Below, piece after piece: positions 1 through 6,370 of a stretch of DNA of 6,455 nucleotides (its first letter is position 1; each line of letters starts with the position of its first letter). The stretch comes from Deltaproteobacteria bacterium (GTDB taxonomy: Bacteria; Desulfobacterota; Syntrophia; Syntrophales; UBA2210). Below the pieces are notes generated by a model. That model was not told where the DNA came from. It made no database searches and saw only the letters and a list, made by a program, of their open reading frames with translations. Where the stretch lies: assembly GCA_016935935.1 (NCBI GenBank), contig JAFGPZ010000086.1:1-6455 (forward strand), read 5' to 3'. The translations under genes and the position numbers were made by a program.

Positions 1-280
1 TCTCCCTGAAGGATATGCCAATGAATATGTTTCCTATCTCCGAAATTATGTAGACAGTAAAATAATCTTTACGAAAGAAGCAATGGAAAGGGAACTAACT
101 AAGATCAAAGATGTTTCCTCGGCTCTTGATTTTGCCATACGCCGCGAGATGGACTCAATCCTATACTATCAGGAGATTAAGGCTCTTGTTGTGAAGGATC
201 AGCATAAGGTTATAGATGGGATAATAGGAGAAGAGAGAAGTCACTTCGAGACTCTGTCTGCCATGCGGACAGCGATCTGA
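1..280 (+). CDS. Rubrerythrin-like ferritin-family protein, C-terminal part (5' end outside window)
   Basis: The reading frame is already open at the left edge (first full codon at base 2) and runs 92 codons to a TGA. An internal ATG at 83 has no ribosome site and is not the likely start, so the gene begins upstream of the window. The visible part looks like the second half of a four-helix ferritin-like domain. One helix carries RREMDSILYYQEIK, with Glu and Tyr placed as in rubrerythrin di-iron sites. The last helix carries EERSHF, an ExxH-type iron-binding motif. No rubredoxin Cys motif follows, so this C-terminus lacks the usual rubrerythrin FeS4 domain. Family members bind a di-iron centre and typically reduce peroxide or handle iron in the cytoplasm of anaerobes. 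Ferritin follows after 46 bases, which suggests co-transcription. The family call is fairly sure; the exact activity is not. Confidence 0.8.
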   Translation, partial: LPEGYANEYVSYLRNYVDSKIIFTKEAMERELTKIKDVSSALDFAIRREMDSILYYQEIKALVVKDQHKVIDGIIGEERSHFETLSAMRTAI

Positions 281-312
281 TCAGGGCTTTTTTAAGGATT
301 GTAAAATAAACG

Positions 313-319
313 AAGGAGG
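313..319 (+). promoter_or_regulatory. Strong ribosome binding site of the ferritin gene
   Basis: AAGGAGG lies 7 bases before the ATG at 327. It is close to a perfect anti-16S match, the strongest such site in the window, and fixes the ferritin start. It suggests high translation. Confidence 0.8.
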
Positions 320-326
320 AAAGCAC

Positions 327-848
327 ATGCTGGGTAAAAAAATGTTGGGAGAGTTGAACGGGCAGGTAAATAAGGAGATGTACTCCGCATATCTTTATAT
401 GGCCATGTCCGCTCATAGTGAGTATGTGGGACTAAAGGGATTTGCAAACTGGTTTATGGTTCAATACAAGGAAGAAATGGAACACGCCATGAGAATCTAC
501 CATTATATCAACAATCATGGTGAGCAGGTAAAACTTATGGCTATCGAAGAGCCGCCCATGGTATTCGAATCTCCCCTGGATATGTTTGAAAAAACACTGG
601 TCCATGAGCAGTTTATCACTAAAAGTATCAACGATCTGGTGGATACTGCCATAGAAGAAAAGGATCATGCAACGAAGATATTCCTCGAGTGGTTCGTTAC
701 CGAACAGATAGAGGAAGAGTCCAATGATAACGATATTATAACCAGGCTTAAGCTCATCGGCGACAATGGGAATGGCCTCCTAATGCTGGACAGGGAGCTG
801 GGCACCAGGGTTTTTGTCCCGCAGCTAACCTCTAACAGCCAGACATGA
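327..848 (+). CDS. ftnA: Bacterial non-heme ferritin
   Basis: This 173-residue protein stores iron: it oxidises Fe(II) at a di-iron centre and deposits a ferric core inside a 24-subunit cytoplasmic shell. Length and sequence match the bacterial FtnA class. Residues in E. coli FtnA numbering fall in place without gaps: E17, Y24, E50 and H53 (within EEMEH), E94, and the E126-Q127-E130 set in TEQIEEE. Both the A/B ferroxidase sites and the third (C) iron site therefore look intact. No heme-ligating Met at the bacterioferritin position was recognised, and the sequence follows the FtnA pattern. The start is set by a strong ribosome site 7 bases upstream. The gene sits 46 bases after a rubrerythrin-like gene and 121 bases before desulfoferrodoxin, a typical anaerobe oxygen-defence setting. 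No Fur-like or PerR-like operator was recognised upstream. The family assignment is very secure. Confidence 0.95.
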   Translation: MLGKKMLGELNGQVNKEMYSAYLYMAMSAHSEYVGLKGFANWFMVQYKEEMEHAMRIYHYINNHGEQVKLMAIEEPPMVFESPLDMFEKTLVHEQFITKSINDLVDTAIEEKDHATKIFLEWFVTEQIEEESNDNDIITRLKLIGDNGNGLLMLDRELGTRVFVPQLTSNSQT

Positions 849-951
849 TCAAAGAGGATCCTGTCCGGCACATGGAATGAGATTTTAACAATCAGTATTT
901 GAGAGATTTTTTAGATATAAACGCCGTTCTTTTATGGAATGGTAGAAAAAG

Positions 952-958
952 AAAGGAG
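952..958 (+). promoter_or_regulatory. Ribosome binding site that decides the desulfoferrodoxin start
   Basis: AAAGGAG ends at 958. It is 11 bases before the ATG at 970 but only 2 bases before an in-frame TTG at 961. The TTG is too close to be used, so ATG 970 is preferred, giving an N-terminus [13 protein letters not shown] that is typical of the family. Confidence 0.6.
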
Positions 959-969
959 ACTTGAGTAGA

Positions 970-1341
970 ATGACAAAAAAACTGCAGATCTATAAGTGTG
1001 AGGTGTGCGGGAACATTGTGGAAATGGTTCATGGAGGGTTTGGGAAACTTGTATGCTGTAACGAACCCATGAAACTCTACGAGGAGAATACTGTTGATGC
1101 CGCAAAGGAAAAACACGTGCCCGTTAAAAAAGTGGCCGGAAGTATGGTGAAGGTTAAGGTTGGTGATGTTCCTCACCCCATGGAAGAAAAACATTATATT
1201 GAATGGATCGAGGTGATTTCCGGTGATAGGGCATATATGCAGTTTCTCAATCCCGGAGATGCACCGGAAGCCGAGTTTGCCATTGACGGCGATGTAACTG
1301 TCAGGGAATACTGTAATCTCCACGGATTATGGAAAAGTTAG
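970..1341 (+). CDS. dfx: Desulfoferrodoxin (superoxide reductase, two-iron class I)
   Basis: This 123-residue cytoplasmic enzyme reduces superoxide to hydrogen peroxide without making oxygen, with electrons usually supplied by rubredoxin. The N-terminal desulforedoxin-like domain has the full centre I ligand set C10, C13, C29, C30 (CxxC then CC), which makes it the two-iron class rather than neelaredoxin. The C-terminal domain has the centre II ligands H49, H69, H75, C115 and H118. E47-K48 before H49 form the known EKH loop that lies over the active iron and guides superoxide. No ligand is missing, so the enzyme should be active. ATG 970 is chosen over the in-frame TTG at 961 on ribosome-site spacing and family N-termini. 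No rubredoxin gene is in view. The 121-base gap after ferritin leaves room for a separate promoter, but none was recognised. Confidence 0.96.
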   Translation: MTKKLQIYKCEVCGNIVEMVHGGFGKLVCCNEPMKLYEENTVDAAKEKHVPVKKVAGSMVKVKVGDVPHPMEEKHYIEWIEVISGDRAYMQFLNPGDAPEAEFAIDGDVTVREYCNLHGLWKS

Positions 1342-1446
1342 AAGTTCCAGTCGATTCCCTATATATGTTTTGACAAATATTAGAAGGAAAGGGATCGAGT
1401 ATACAAAAGTGAGCATTTCATAAAGAAGCGGGTGGATAGGGTAAGT

Positions 1447-1464
1447 ATGCGCCCGCACGCGTGA
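1447..1464 (+). other. Possible five-codon leader frame overlapping the next gene's start
   Basis: ATG at 1447 opens a frame encoding MRPHA, which ends in TGA at 1462-1464. That stop overlaps the candidate GTG start at 1461 in a GTGA arrangement. A weak ribosome-like AGGG lies 5 bases before the ATG, while the GTG itself has no good site of its own. This could couple translation to the gene that follows, or be chance. Confidence 0.25.
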
Positions 1465-1895
1465 CAATGGAGATTGACGAGATGGATTTGGCAGAATATT
1501 TTGACAAGACAAAGGGTTTCGGTATCTTTGCAACAGCAGATTCGGACGGCAAGGTCAATGTGGCGGCTCTGTCGAGACCGACTATTATGGAAGACGGGAG
1601 AGCCGCATTCCTGATGTCGGGCCATTTGACTTACCATAATCTTCAGTCCAATCCCCAGGCGGCCTATTACTTTGTGGAACATGGGGGAAGTTACGGGGGG
1701 AAGAGGCTCTATCTGACAAAGACAGGAGAAGATCAAGACAAGCAGTTGGTAGACAAGTTGAGGAAAAAACGATATCCCATATTTACAACAAAATATAACA
1801 ATGAGTCTAAATATGTGGTCTTCTTCAAGATAGATAAGATACTACCACTCGTTGCCGATGGTGTTATCGAATCCATAATCGGGATCCAGTCGTAG
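1461..1895 (+). CDS. Split-barrel flavin-binding protein, pyridoxamine 5'-phosphate oxidase-like family
   Basis: This small protein has 144 residues from GTG 1461, or 142 from the in-frame ATG 1467. Neither start has a convincing ribosome site and an in-frame stop at 1437 blocks longer versions, so the start is uncertain by two codons. The sequence follows the six-stranded split-barrel pattern of PNPOx-like proteins: an opening strand GIFATADSDGKVNVAAL, then a segment ending HLTYHNLQSNPQAAYYF, where the T-x2-NL-x2-NP-x-A pattern is characteristic. A Gly-rich turn and the strand KRLYLTKTG follow. Many relatives bind FMN, others F420 or heme, and substrates are usually unknown. It is probably not the true vitamin B6 enzyme, which is longer (over 200 residues). 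Its place behind superoxide reductase and ferritin suggests a redox or oxygen-linked role, which is inference. The family is fairly sure; the function is open. Confidence 0.8.
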   Translation: MTMEIDEMDLAEYFDKTKGFGIFATADSDGKVNVAALSRPTIMEDGRAAFLMSGHLTYHNLQSNPQAAYYFVEHGGSYGGKRLYLTKTGEDQDKQLVDKLRKKRYPIFTTKYNNESKYVVFFKIDKILPLVADGVIESIIGIQS

Positions 1896-2026
1896 AGACT
1901 TTTGCCTGGATCTCTTGACTGAAAAATAGATTTTTTATCGTCGGAAGTGGTTGTATCTGCAGCCCCCTCGCCAGAGCAAAAGGTCAAAATTCTAATTAAT
2001 AGCATGAATTTACTGAAGGTGCTACA

Positions 2027-2163
2027 CCAGTCAATCCCGGGGTGACAGTTTGAGATGACTGGCAGAAAGAGAACCGAACAGGATTCGATAGGCACCGTAG
2101 AACTAGCACCCGCCTCTCACTGGGGAGCTTTAATTTAATCGATGACTCTATTTATGCCAGTCA
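2027..2163 (+). repeat. Three complementary repeat segments upstream of nfnA, able to pair in two ways
   Basis: Within the 287-base gap before nfnA, CCAGTCA (2027-2033) can pair with TGACTGG (2056-2062) as a 7-bp stem. The same middle segment, extended to TGACTGGCA (2056-2064), can instead pair with TGCCAGTCA (2155-2163) as a 9-bp stem. The third copy ends only 4 bases before the nfnA ribosome site. The two pairings exclude each other, as in a switchable leader. No known riboswitch class, clear promoter or terminator was recognised here, and the pattern may be chance. Confidence 0.3.
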
Positions 2164-2166
2164 ACA

Positions 2167-2177
2167 AGAGGAGAAGG
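2167..2177 (+). promoter_or_regulatory. Ribosome binding site of nfnA
   Basis: AGAGGAGAAGG contains GAGGAG 9 bases before the ATG at 2183 and supports that start. It lies just downstream of the third repeat segment, so pairing there could affect access to it. Confidence 0.7.
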
Positions 2178-2182
2178 TCGAC

Positions 2183-3019
2183 ATGTACATAATAAAGAGA
2201 AAACAGACGCTGTCTGATTCAGTCAAATTGTATGAAGTAGAGCATCCACAACTGGCGCAAAAGGCACGGGCCGGGCAATTTGTAATAATCAGGCTAAAAG
2301 AAGGCGGAGAGCGCATACCGTTGACGATTGCAGATTTTGACCGGGATGCCGGAACCATCACCATGGTCGTACAGGAGGTCGGTAAATCGACGATAGATAT
2401 GGACAGTCTCAATGAGGGAGATACGATTCTTGATGTCCTTGGTCCTTTGGGACACCCTTCGGAGATTGCAAATTACGGAAAAGTTCTCTGCATAGGAGGA
2501 GGTTTGGGCGTTGCACCTCTCTACCCGATAACACGGGAATTAAAGAAGGCGGGCAACAGGGTCATCTCTATAATGGGTGCCCGTAATAAGGAATTGTTGT
2601 TCTGGGAAGATAAAATGAGGGTAGTAAGTGATGAATTGCATGTCATGACCGACGATGGTTCCTATGGAGAAAGGGGACTGGTCACCCATATTCAAAAAAA
2701 GCTCTTGGAAGGAGGTGACATAGATAAGATATTTGCCATAGGTCCCGCCATTATGATGAAATTTGTCGTAGAAACCTCGCGTCCCTTCAATGTTTCAACC
2801 GTAGTATCATTGAATACGATTATGGTGGACGGTACGGGAATGTGCGGAGGATGCCGTGTGACCGTTGCAGGAAAACAGAAGTTTGTCTGTGTAGATGGCC
2901 CCGAGTTTGAGGGCCTTGAAGTTGATTTTAACAATCTGCTGAACCGCCAGCGCTACTACATTGAAGAAGAAAATAAAGCCATGGAATATCATAGATGCAA
3001 ACTGGAGAGTGTCAGATGA
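2183..3019 (+). CDS. nfnA: NADH-dependent reduced ferredoxin:NADP+ oxidoreductase, small subunit NfnA
   Basis: This 278-residue protein is the FAD and [2Fe-2S] subunit of the cytoplasmic NfnAB complex, where NAD(H) reacts. The complex couples NADPH, NAD+ and ferredoxin by flavin-based electron bifurcation. An N-terminal ferredoxin-reductase beta-barrel has the flavin motif RIPLTI (44-49). A nucleotide domain follows, with GGGLGVAPLYPI (105-116) and TDDGSYG (156-162). The C-terminal cluster site reads DGTGMCGGC with a later Cys: C221, C224 and C236. D216 stands where the related dihydroorotate dehydrogenase PyrK subunit has a fourth Cys. One Asp plus three Cys is the known ligand set of the NfnA cluster, which favours Nfn over PyrK. 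The stop overlaps the nfnB start. Automated annotation often calls it sulfide or dihydroorotate dehydrogenase-like FAD/NAD-binding protein. Assignment to the complex is strong; the physiological direction cannot be read from sequence. Confidence 0.92.
   Translation: MYIIKRKQTLSDSVKLYEVEHPQLAQKARAGQFVIIRLKEGGERIPLTIADFDRDAGTITMVVQEVGKSTIDMDSLNEGDTILDVLGPLGHPSEIANYGKVLCIGGGLGVAPLYPITRELKKAGNRVISIMGARNKELLFWEDKMRVVSDELHVMTDDGSYGERGLVTHIQKKLLEGGDIDKIFAIGPAIMMKFVVETSRPFNVSTVVSLNTIMVDGTGMCGGCRVTVAGKQKFVCVDGPEFEGLEVDFNNLLNRQRYYIEEENKAMEYHRCKLESVR
3004..3019 (+). promoter_or_regulatory. Internal ribosome site and ATGA overlap fixing the nfnB start
   Basis: GGAG at 3004-3007 lies 8 bases before ATG 3016, which overlaps the nfnA stop TGA (3017-3019) as ATGA. 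This is typical of translationally coupled subunits and favours ATG 3016 over the in-frame ATG at 2995, which lies inside nfnA and has no suitable ribosome site. Confidence 0.75.
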
Positions 3020-4446
3020 ATCAAGCAATCGATGAAAAAGGTAGATTGAAACGTCAGGAAATGCTCGAGCAGAAATCTGATGCTCGAATACAGAATTTCG
3101 ATGAAGTTGCTCTCGGTTATACAGAGGAACTTGCACTCAATGAGGCTTTACGATGTTTGGGCTGTAAGAACCCGCGGTGTGTTGAGGGATGTCCCGTCAA
3201 TGTCGACATACCGGCATTTATACTGCTCGTGAAAGAGAAGAAATATTCGGAGGCGGCACAGAAGATAAAGGAGACGAACGCTCTGCCTGCGATATGCGGG
3301 AGGGTGTGCCCGCAGGAAAGCCAGTGCGAGAAGAGATGTATCCTGGGCATCAAGTCGGAGCCTGTGGCCATCGGACGACTGGAGCGTTTCGTAGCCGATT
3401 ATGAGCGTGAACACAACCGTGAGAGGGTTTCTATTGCGCCTCGAAAAATCAACAAAAAGGTTGCTGTTATAGGATCGGGTCCTGCTGGCTTGACCTGTGC
3501 TTCAGATCTTGCAAGGGCGGGAGTGTCAGTCACCATATTCGAGGCGTTTCATGATCCCGGCGGAGTTCTGGTTTACGGTATCCCCGAGTTTAGATTACCC
3601 AAGAGAATTGTCAGGTGGGAGATAGAGCAGATTAAAAAACTGGGAGTGGAAATAAAATTCAATATGGTAGTCGGCCGTATTGTAGATATCGAAGAACTAC
3701 TGAAGGGTGGTTACGACTCTGTATTCATAGGTGTCGGCGCTGGACTGCCGACTTTCATGAATATACCTGGAGAGAATCTGGCAGGTGTGTATTCTGCCAA
3801 TGAGTTTCTCACTCGTATCAATCTAATGATGGCCTATAAATTTCCACATACCGATACACCGGTCAGGATAGGGAGACAGGTTGCTGTAGTAGGCGGCGGA
3901 AATGTTGCAATGGATTCAGCCCGCGCGGCAAGAAGGCTTGGAGCCGAAGTATATTTGATTTATCGACGTTCCAGGGAAGAGATGCCTGCCCGTATAGAAG
4001 AGGTTCACCATGCAGAGGAAGAGGGAATCCACTTTAATCTCCTTACCAATCCGACAGGAATCAACGGAAATGATAAAGATGCCGTTAAGAGTGTAACCTG
4101 TATAAAAATGAAACTCGGAGAACCTGATGCATCGGGACGTAGACGACCAATTCCCGTCGAAGGATCGGAATACGATATTGCGGTGGATTCGGTCATTATG
4201 GCCATAGGCAACAGGTCAAACCCCCTCCTGACCAGGAACACGGAGGGACTCGAGTTGAATAGGTGGGGAAACATAAATGTTGTCGATGAATATGGCAAGA
4301 CATCCCTTGAAAATGTATGGGCTGGTGGCGATATAGTGACAGGCGCTGCAACTGTCATCGAGGCCATGGGGGCCGGGAAAAAAGCAGCGGAAGCGATGCT
4401 GGAAAAGTTCATCAGCCAGGAAAATGAAGTGAAAAATAAATGTTGA
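3016..4446 (+). CDS. nfnB: NADH-dependent reduced ferredoxin:NADP+ oxidoreductase, large subunit NfnB (glutamate synthase small-subunit-like)
   Basis: This 476-residue subunit carries the bifurcating FAD, the NADP(H) site and two [4Fe-4S] clusters of NfnAB. The N-terminal ferredoxin-like domain has two Cys groups: C47, C50, C55, C59 and C94, C98, C104, C108. E101 in CPQE is the likely candidate for the glutamate known to ligate the proximal cluster in this family. The FAD fold follows, with GSGPAG at 153-158 and GGVLVYGIPEFRLPK at 182-196. An inserted NADPH domain has GGGNVAMDSAR (293-303) and YRRSREEMPA (316-325). The closing FAD motif is AGGD (436-439), followed by TVIEAMGAGKKAA. Length and domain order are full. 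A close relative is the glutamate synthase small subunit (often annotated gltA). The overlapping nfnA partner and the absence of a glutamate synthase large subunit favour NfnB. No terminator was recognised after the stop. Confidence 0.93.
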   Translation: MNQAIDEKGRLKRQEMLEQKSDARIQNFDEVALGYTEELALNEALRCLGCKNPRCVEGCPVNVDIPAFILLVKEKKYSEAAQKIKETNALPAICGRVCPQESQCEKRCILGIKSEPVAIGRLERFVADYEREHNRERVSIAPRKINKKVAVIGSGPAGLTCASDLARAGVSVTIFEAFHDPGGVLVYGIPEFRLPKRIVRWEIEQIKKLGVEIKFNMVVGRIVDIEELLKGGYDSVFIGVGAGLPTFMNIPGENLAGVYSANEFLTRINLMMAYKFPHTDTPVRIGRQVAVVGGGNVAMDSARAARRLGAEVYLIYRRSREEMPARIEEVHHAEEEGIHFNLLTNPTGINGNDKDAVKSVTCIKMKLGEPDASGRRRPIPVEGSEYDIAVDSVIMAIGNRSNPLLTRNTEGLELNRWGNINVVDEYGKTSLENVWAGGDIVTGAATVIEAMGAGKKAAEAMLEKFISQENEVKNKC

Positions 4447-4594
4447 AAATGGAATATCAAGGTTATACCGCTAGAACTGTCGGTAGTGTGTTGCCTGTAG
4501 TTTTAGACCTTTAACGATGCTGCTGTCTTATATGTACTCGCTGTTTGTTCCAAAACATGCATAATCTGCCAGCAGCTGGAGAAGGTATAATGCT

Positions 4595-5182
4595 ATGGAT
4601 TTTTCTACTGTGAAACGCATACAATGCCTGGACAAAGAGGGGTCTGAATTTGGTATAGGACTTTTCGATGAAGGGGACATGTCTTCTGTCCTTCACATGT
4701 ATGAAGTATTTACGCCCAGGCCGGCTTCTCAGGGACTCCCTCCGGAAAAAAGTGAAACCTGCCGCAAGTGGGTAATAGATCTTATGGGAATGTCCGAGAA
4801 TGTCTTGGCTTGGCGTGATGGAGCTGTCATAGGACACGCCTCAGTGAATCCGGACTATGAAAGGAAAGATTGCGAATTTGTAATATTCGTTCACCAGGAT
4901 TGTCGAAGCAAAGGAGTCGGTAACGAGTTGACAAAACTGATGATTAAGCGAGCGAAGAGAATAGGCATTGACTCTGTATGGCTAACCGTCGATACGCGCA
5001 ACTATAAGGCAATACGACTCTACCAGAAGCATGGTTTCAATTTCATAGAGAGAGACAGCACGGAATGTTCCATGAAGCTGATGTTGATTCCTGAGTCCGG
5101 GAAAGTTCAAACCACTAAACTATCGGAACAACCTGCCCTTCTGTCTAAGTCGGATTTTCAATCAGTTAAAGATATAATATAG
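4595..5182 (+). CDS. GNAT-family N-acetyltransferase
   Basis: This 195-residue cytoplasmic protein has the GNAT fold, which transfers an acetyl group from acetyl-CoA to an amine. The acetyl-CoA pyrophosphate loop is RSKGVG at 104-109 (R/Q-x-x-G-x-G), preceded by strand EFVIFVHQD. Strand VWLTVDTRN (128-136) and the motif B helix KAIRLYQKHGF (138-148) follow, all typical. Residues 39-50 form a Pro-rich stretch (FTPRPASQGLPP) near the N-terminal acceptor side, which may shape the substrate pocket. About 27 C-terminal residues beyond the fold look like a flexible polar tail. The start ATG 4595 has GAAGG 9 bases upstream. Possible substrates include protein lysines, protein N-termini or small amines, and none is shown. 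It follows nfnB by 148 bases, and no functional link to its neighbours is evident. Confidence 0.88.
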   Translation: MDFSTVKRIQCLDKEGSEFGIGLFDEGDMSSVLHMYEVFTPRPASQGLPPEKSETCRKWVIDLMGMSENVLAWRDGAVIGHASVNPDYERKDCEFVIFVHQDCRSKGVGNELTKLMIKRAKRIGIDSVWLTVDTRNYKAIRLYQKHGFNFIERDSTECSMKLMLIPESGKVQTTKLSEQPALLSKSDFQSVKDII

Positions 5183-5401
5183 TTGAACCATGTTTTGTCA
5201 CGCTAGAAATTTAATATGACATATGAAGTCAATCATCTTATAGGTTCAGGTAATCATTGCTATTTAAAACGAGATGATTTATAAGGGAGTGTAACAATTG
5301 GGTTGATGTGTTTTCCATGCTGTAAGCTAAGACTTGAGAAATAATCCGGCTCATAAGATGAATAATTTGAAAATCTTCACTGGAAGACGAAGGATTAGGA
5401 A
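5183..5401. other. Intergenic gap with alternative short inverted repeats
   Basis: This 219-base AT-rich gap has no recognisable gene or promoter. AATCATCT (5231-5238) is complementary to AGATGATT (5272-5279). The overlapping TCATCTTAT (5233-5241) is complementary to ATAAGATGA (5353-5361). No U-run follows, so neither pairing is a convincing terminator, and in AT-rich DNA both may be chance. The downstream gene's ribosome site GAAGGA (5389-5394) is 7 bases before its ATG. Confidence 0.3.
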
Positions 5402-6370
5402 ATGAAGCTGGTCAACAAGATAATACTCTCCTTTTTCCTGACAGCCATCATATTTACAATTATTATAGGTCCTCCCGTTTATATAATAGGTAAAAAAGAT
5501 ATGGAGCATGCCATAGTGGCTCATCTCACCACAACCGCCCAGTCTCGTGCCCACCATGTGCAAACCTTTCTTGATTCTGGAAAAGAATCTGTAAAGCAAT
5601 TATCACAGAGTATCGTTATTGAAAGATTCCTGTCAAATTTAAGCAAAGCCGAGTTGGCCGAAAAGTATGCAGATGTCAACAGTCGTTTGGGGAATACAGC
5701 TAAGATCATGGATAACGTTTATGATATCATAATCTTGAATAAGGATGGAATCATTGTTGCCTCCAGTGACGGGTCTGACATCGGAAGAGATAAAAGTAAC
5801 GACCCCTATTTCGTAAGGGGAAAAGAGGAGGTGTACATAAAGGACGCCCATATATCTCAAGATAAAAAAATATATTCGATTGCCTTTTCCGCACCCGTGT
5901 TAGCCGACAAAAGTGACGTTTTTTTAGGGGTAATCGTCACTCTGGTAAGTATGAATGCGTTGAATAAAATAACGACAGACAGAACGGGGCTGGGAACTAC
6001 CGGGGAGATCTATCTGGTTAACAGGGGTGGATATATGATAACCCCCTCCCGTTTTCTCAAAGATACCTTTCTCAAACTATATGATAATACAAAAAACACA
6101 AGACAATGTCTTGAGAGCTACAAGAAGATAGGGATGAAACAGGATGCATTTGAACCCCTTGTATTTAAGGATTACAGAGGAACGGAGGTTTTAGGGGTGG
6201 GCTATAGTATTCCTGATGTTCAGTGGTGTCTCCTGACAAAGATTGATGAGTCCGAGGCCTTTGCGCCCTTGATGAAGATGAAGCTTCTCTTTCTTGTAGT
6301 AGTGCTTCTTATCCCGATAGTAGCGTGGCTGTCGGGGACGATTGCCTCAAGATTTATGCAAAATGGATAA
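5402..6370 (+). CDS. Membrane-anchored Cache-domain sensor protein lacking an output domain
   Basis: This 322-residue protein has one N-terminal membrane helix (about 7-29), a periplasmic region (about 30-293) and a second helix (about 295-314). Only eight residues follow before TAA. The periplasmic part reads as a double Cache ligand-sensing domain. It starts with a long helix, then a PAS-like core DIIILNKDGIIVASSDG (108-124), NDPYFVRG (133-140) and KIYSIAFSAPV (156-166), and a membrane-proximal core around GEIYLVNRGGYMITPSRF. This architecture normally continues into HAMP and then a histidine kinase, methyl-accepting or GGDEF domain. Here the frame ends at the point where HAMP would begin (IASRF). 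It may be a natural stand-alone sensor, a partner of a downstream signalling gene, or a truncated receptor. The ligand is unknown; Cache domains commonly bind small organic acids or amino acids. Topology and domain are well supported; the functional state is not. Confidence 0.82.
   Translation: MKLVNKIILSFFLTAIIFTIIIGPPVYIIGKKDMEHAIVAHLTTTAQSRAHHVQTFLDSGKESVKQLSQSIVIERFLSNLSKAELAEKYADVNSRLGNTAKIMDNVYDIIILNKDGIIVASSDGSDIGRDKSNDPYFVRGKEEVYIKDAHISQDKKIYSIAFSAPVLADKSDVFLGVIVTLVSMNALNKITTDRTGLGTTGEIYLVNRGGYMITPSRFLKDTFLKLYDNTKNTRQCLESYKKIGMKQDAFEPLVFKDYRGTEVLGVGYSIPDVQWCLLTKIDESEAFAPLMKMKLLFLVVVLLIPIVAWLSGTIASRFMQNG

Noticed and set aside
720..740. Fur- or PerR-like AT-rich stretch inside the ferritin gene
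   Set aside because: It encodes a normal part of the protein (NDNDII), lies inside the coding region and is not a good match to either site.
1351..1398. Inverted repeat CGATTCCCT / AGGGATCG after desulfoferrodoxin as a terminator
   Set aside because: The stem needs a bulge, the loop is about 30 bases and no T-run follows.
1370..1405. TTGACA at 1370 with TATACA at 1400 as a promoter for the split-barrel gene
   Set aside because: The spacer is 24 bases, far from the usual 17, and no good -10 lies at the proper distance.
2059..2075. Sigma-54-like TGGCA element upstream of nfnA
   Set aside because: The required GC at the -12 position is absent (AC at 2073-2074).
1733..2095. Reverse-strand open frame of 120 codons across the gap before nfnA
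   Set aside because: It mostly overlaps the split-barrel gene on the opposite strand, has no ribosome site and shows no recognisable protein features.
4466..4485. Hairpin TACCG / CGGTA after nfnB as a terminator
   Set aside because: A five-pair stem with a ten-base loop and no immediate U-run is too weak.
4569..4579. CCAGCAGCTGG dyad overlapping the acetyltransferase ribosome site
   Set aside because: A one-base centre cannot form an RNA loop, and a single short dyad is not enough to claim an operator.
5306..5344. Twelve-codon Cys-rich frame MCFPCCKLRLEK before the sensor gene
   Set aside because: The nearest ribosome-like GGAG is 16 bases away and a frame this short is expected by chance.
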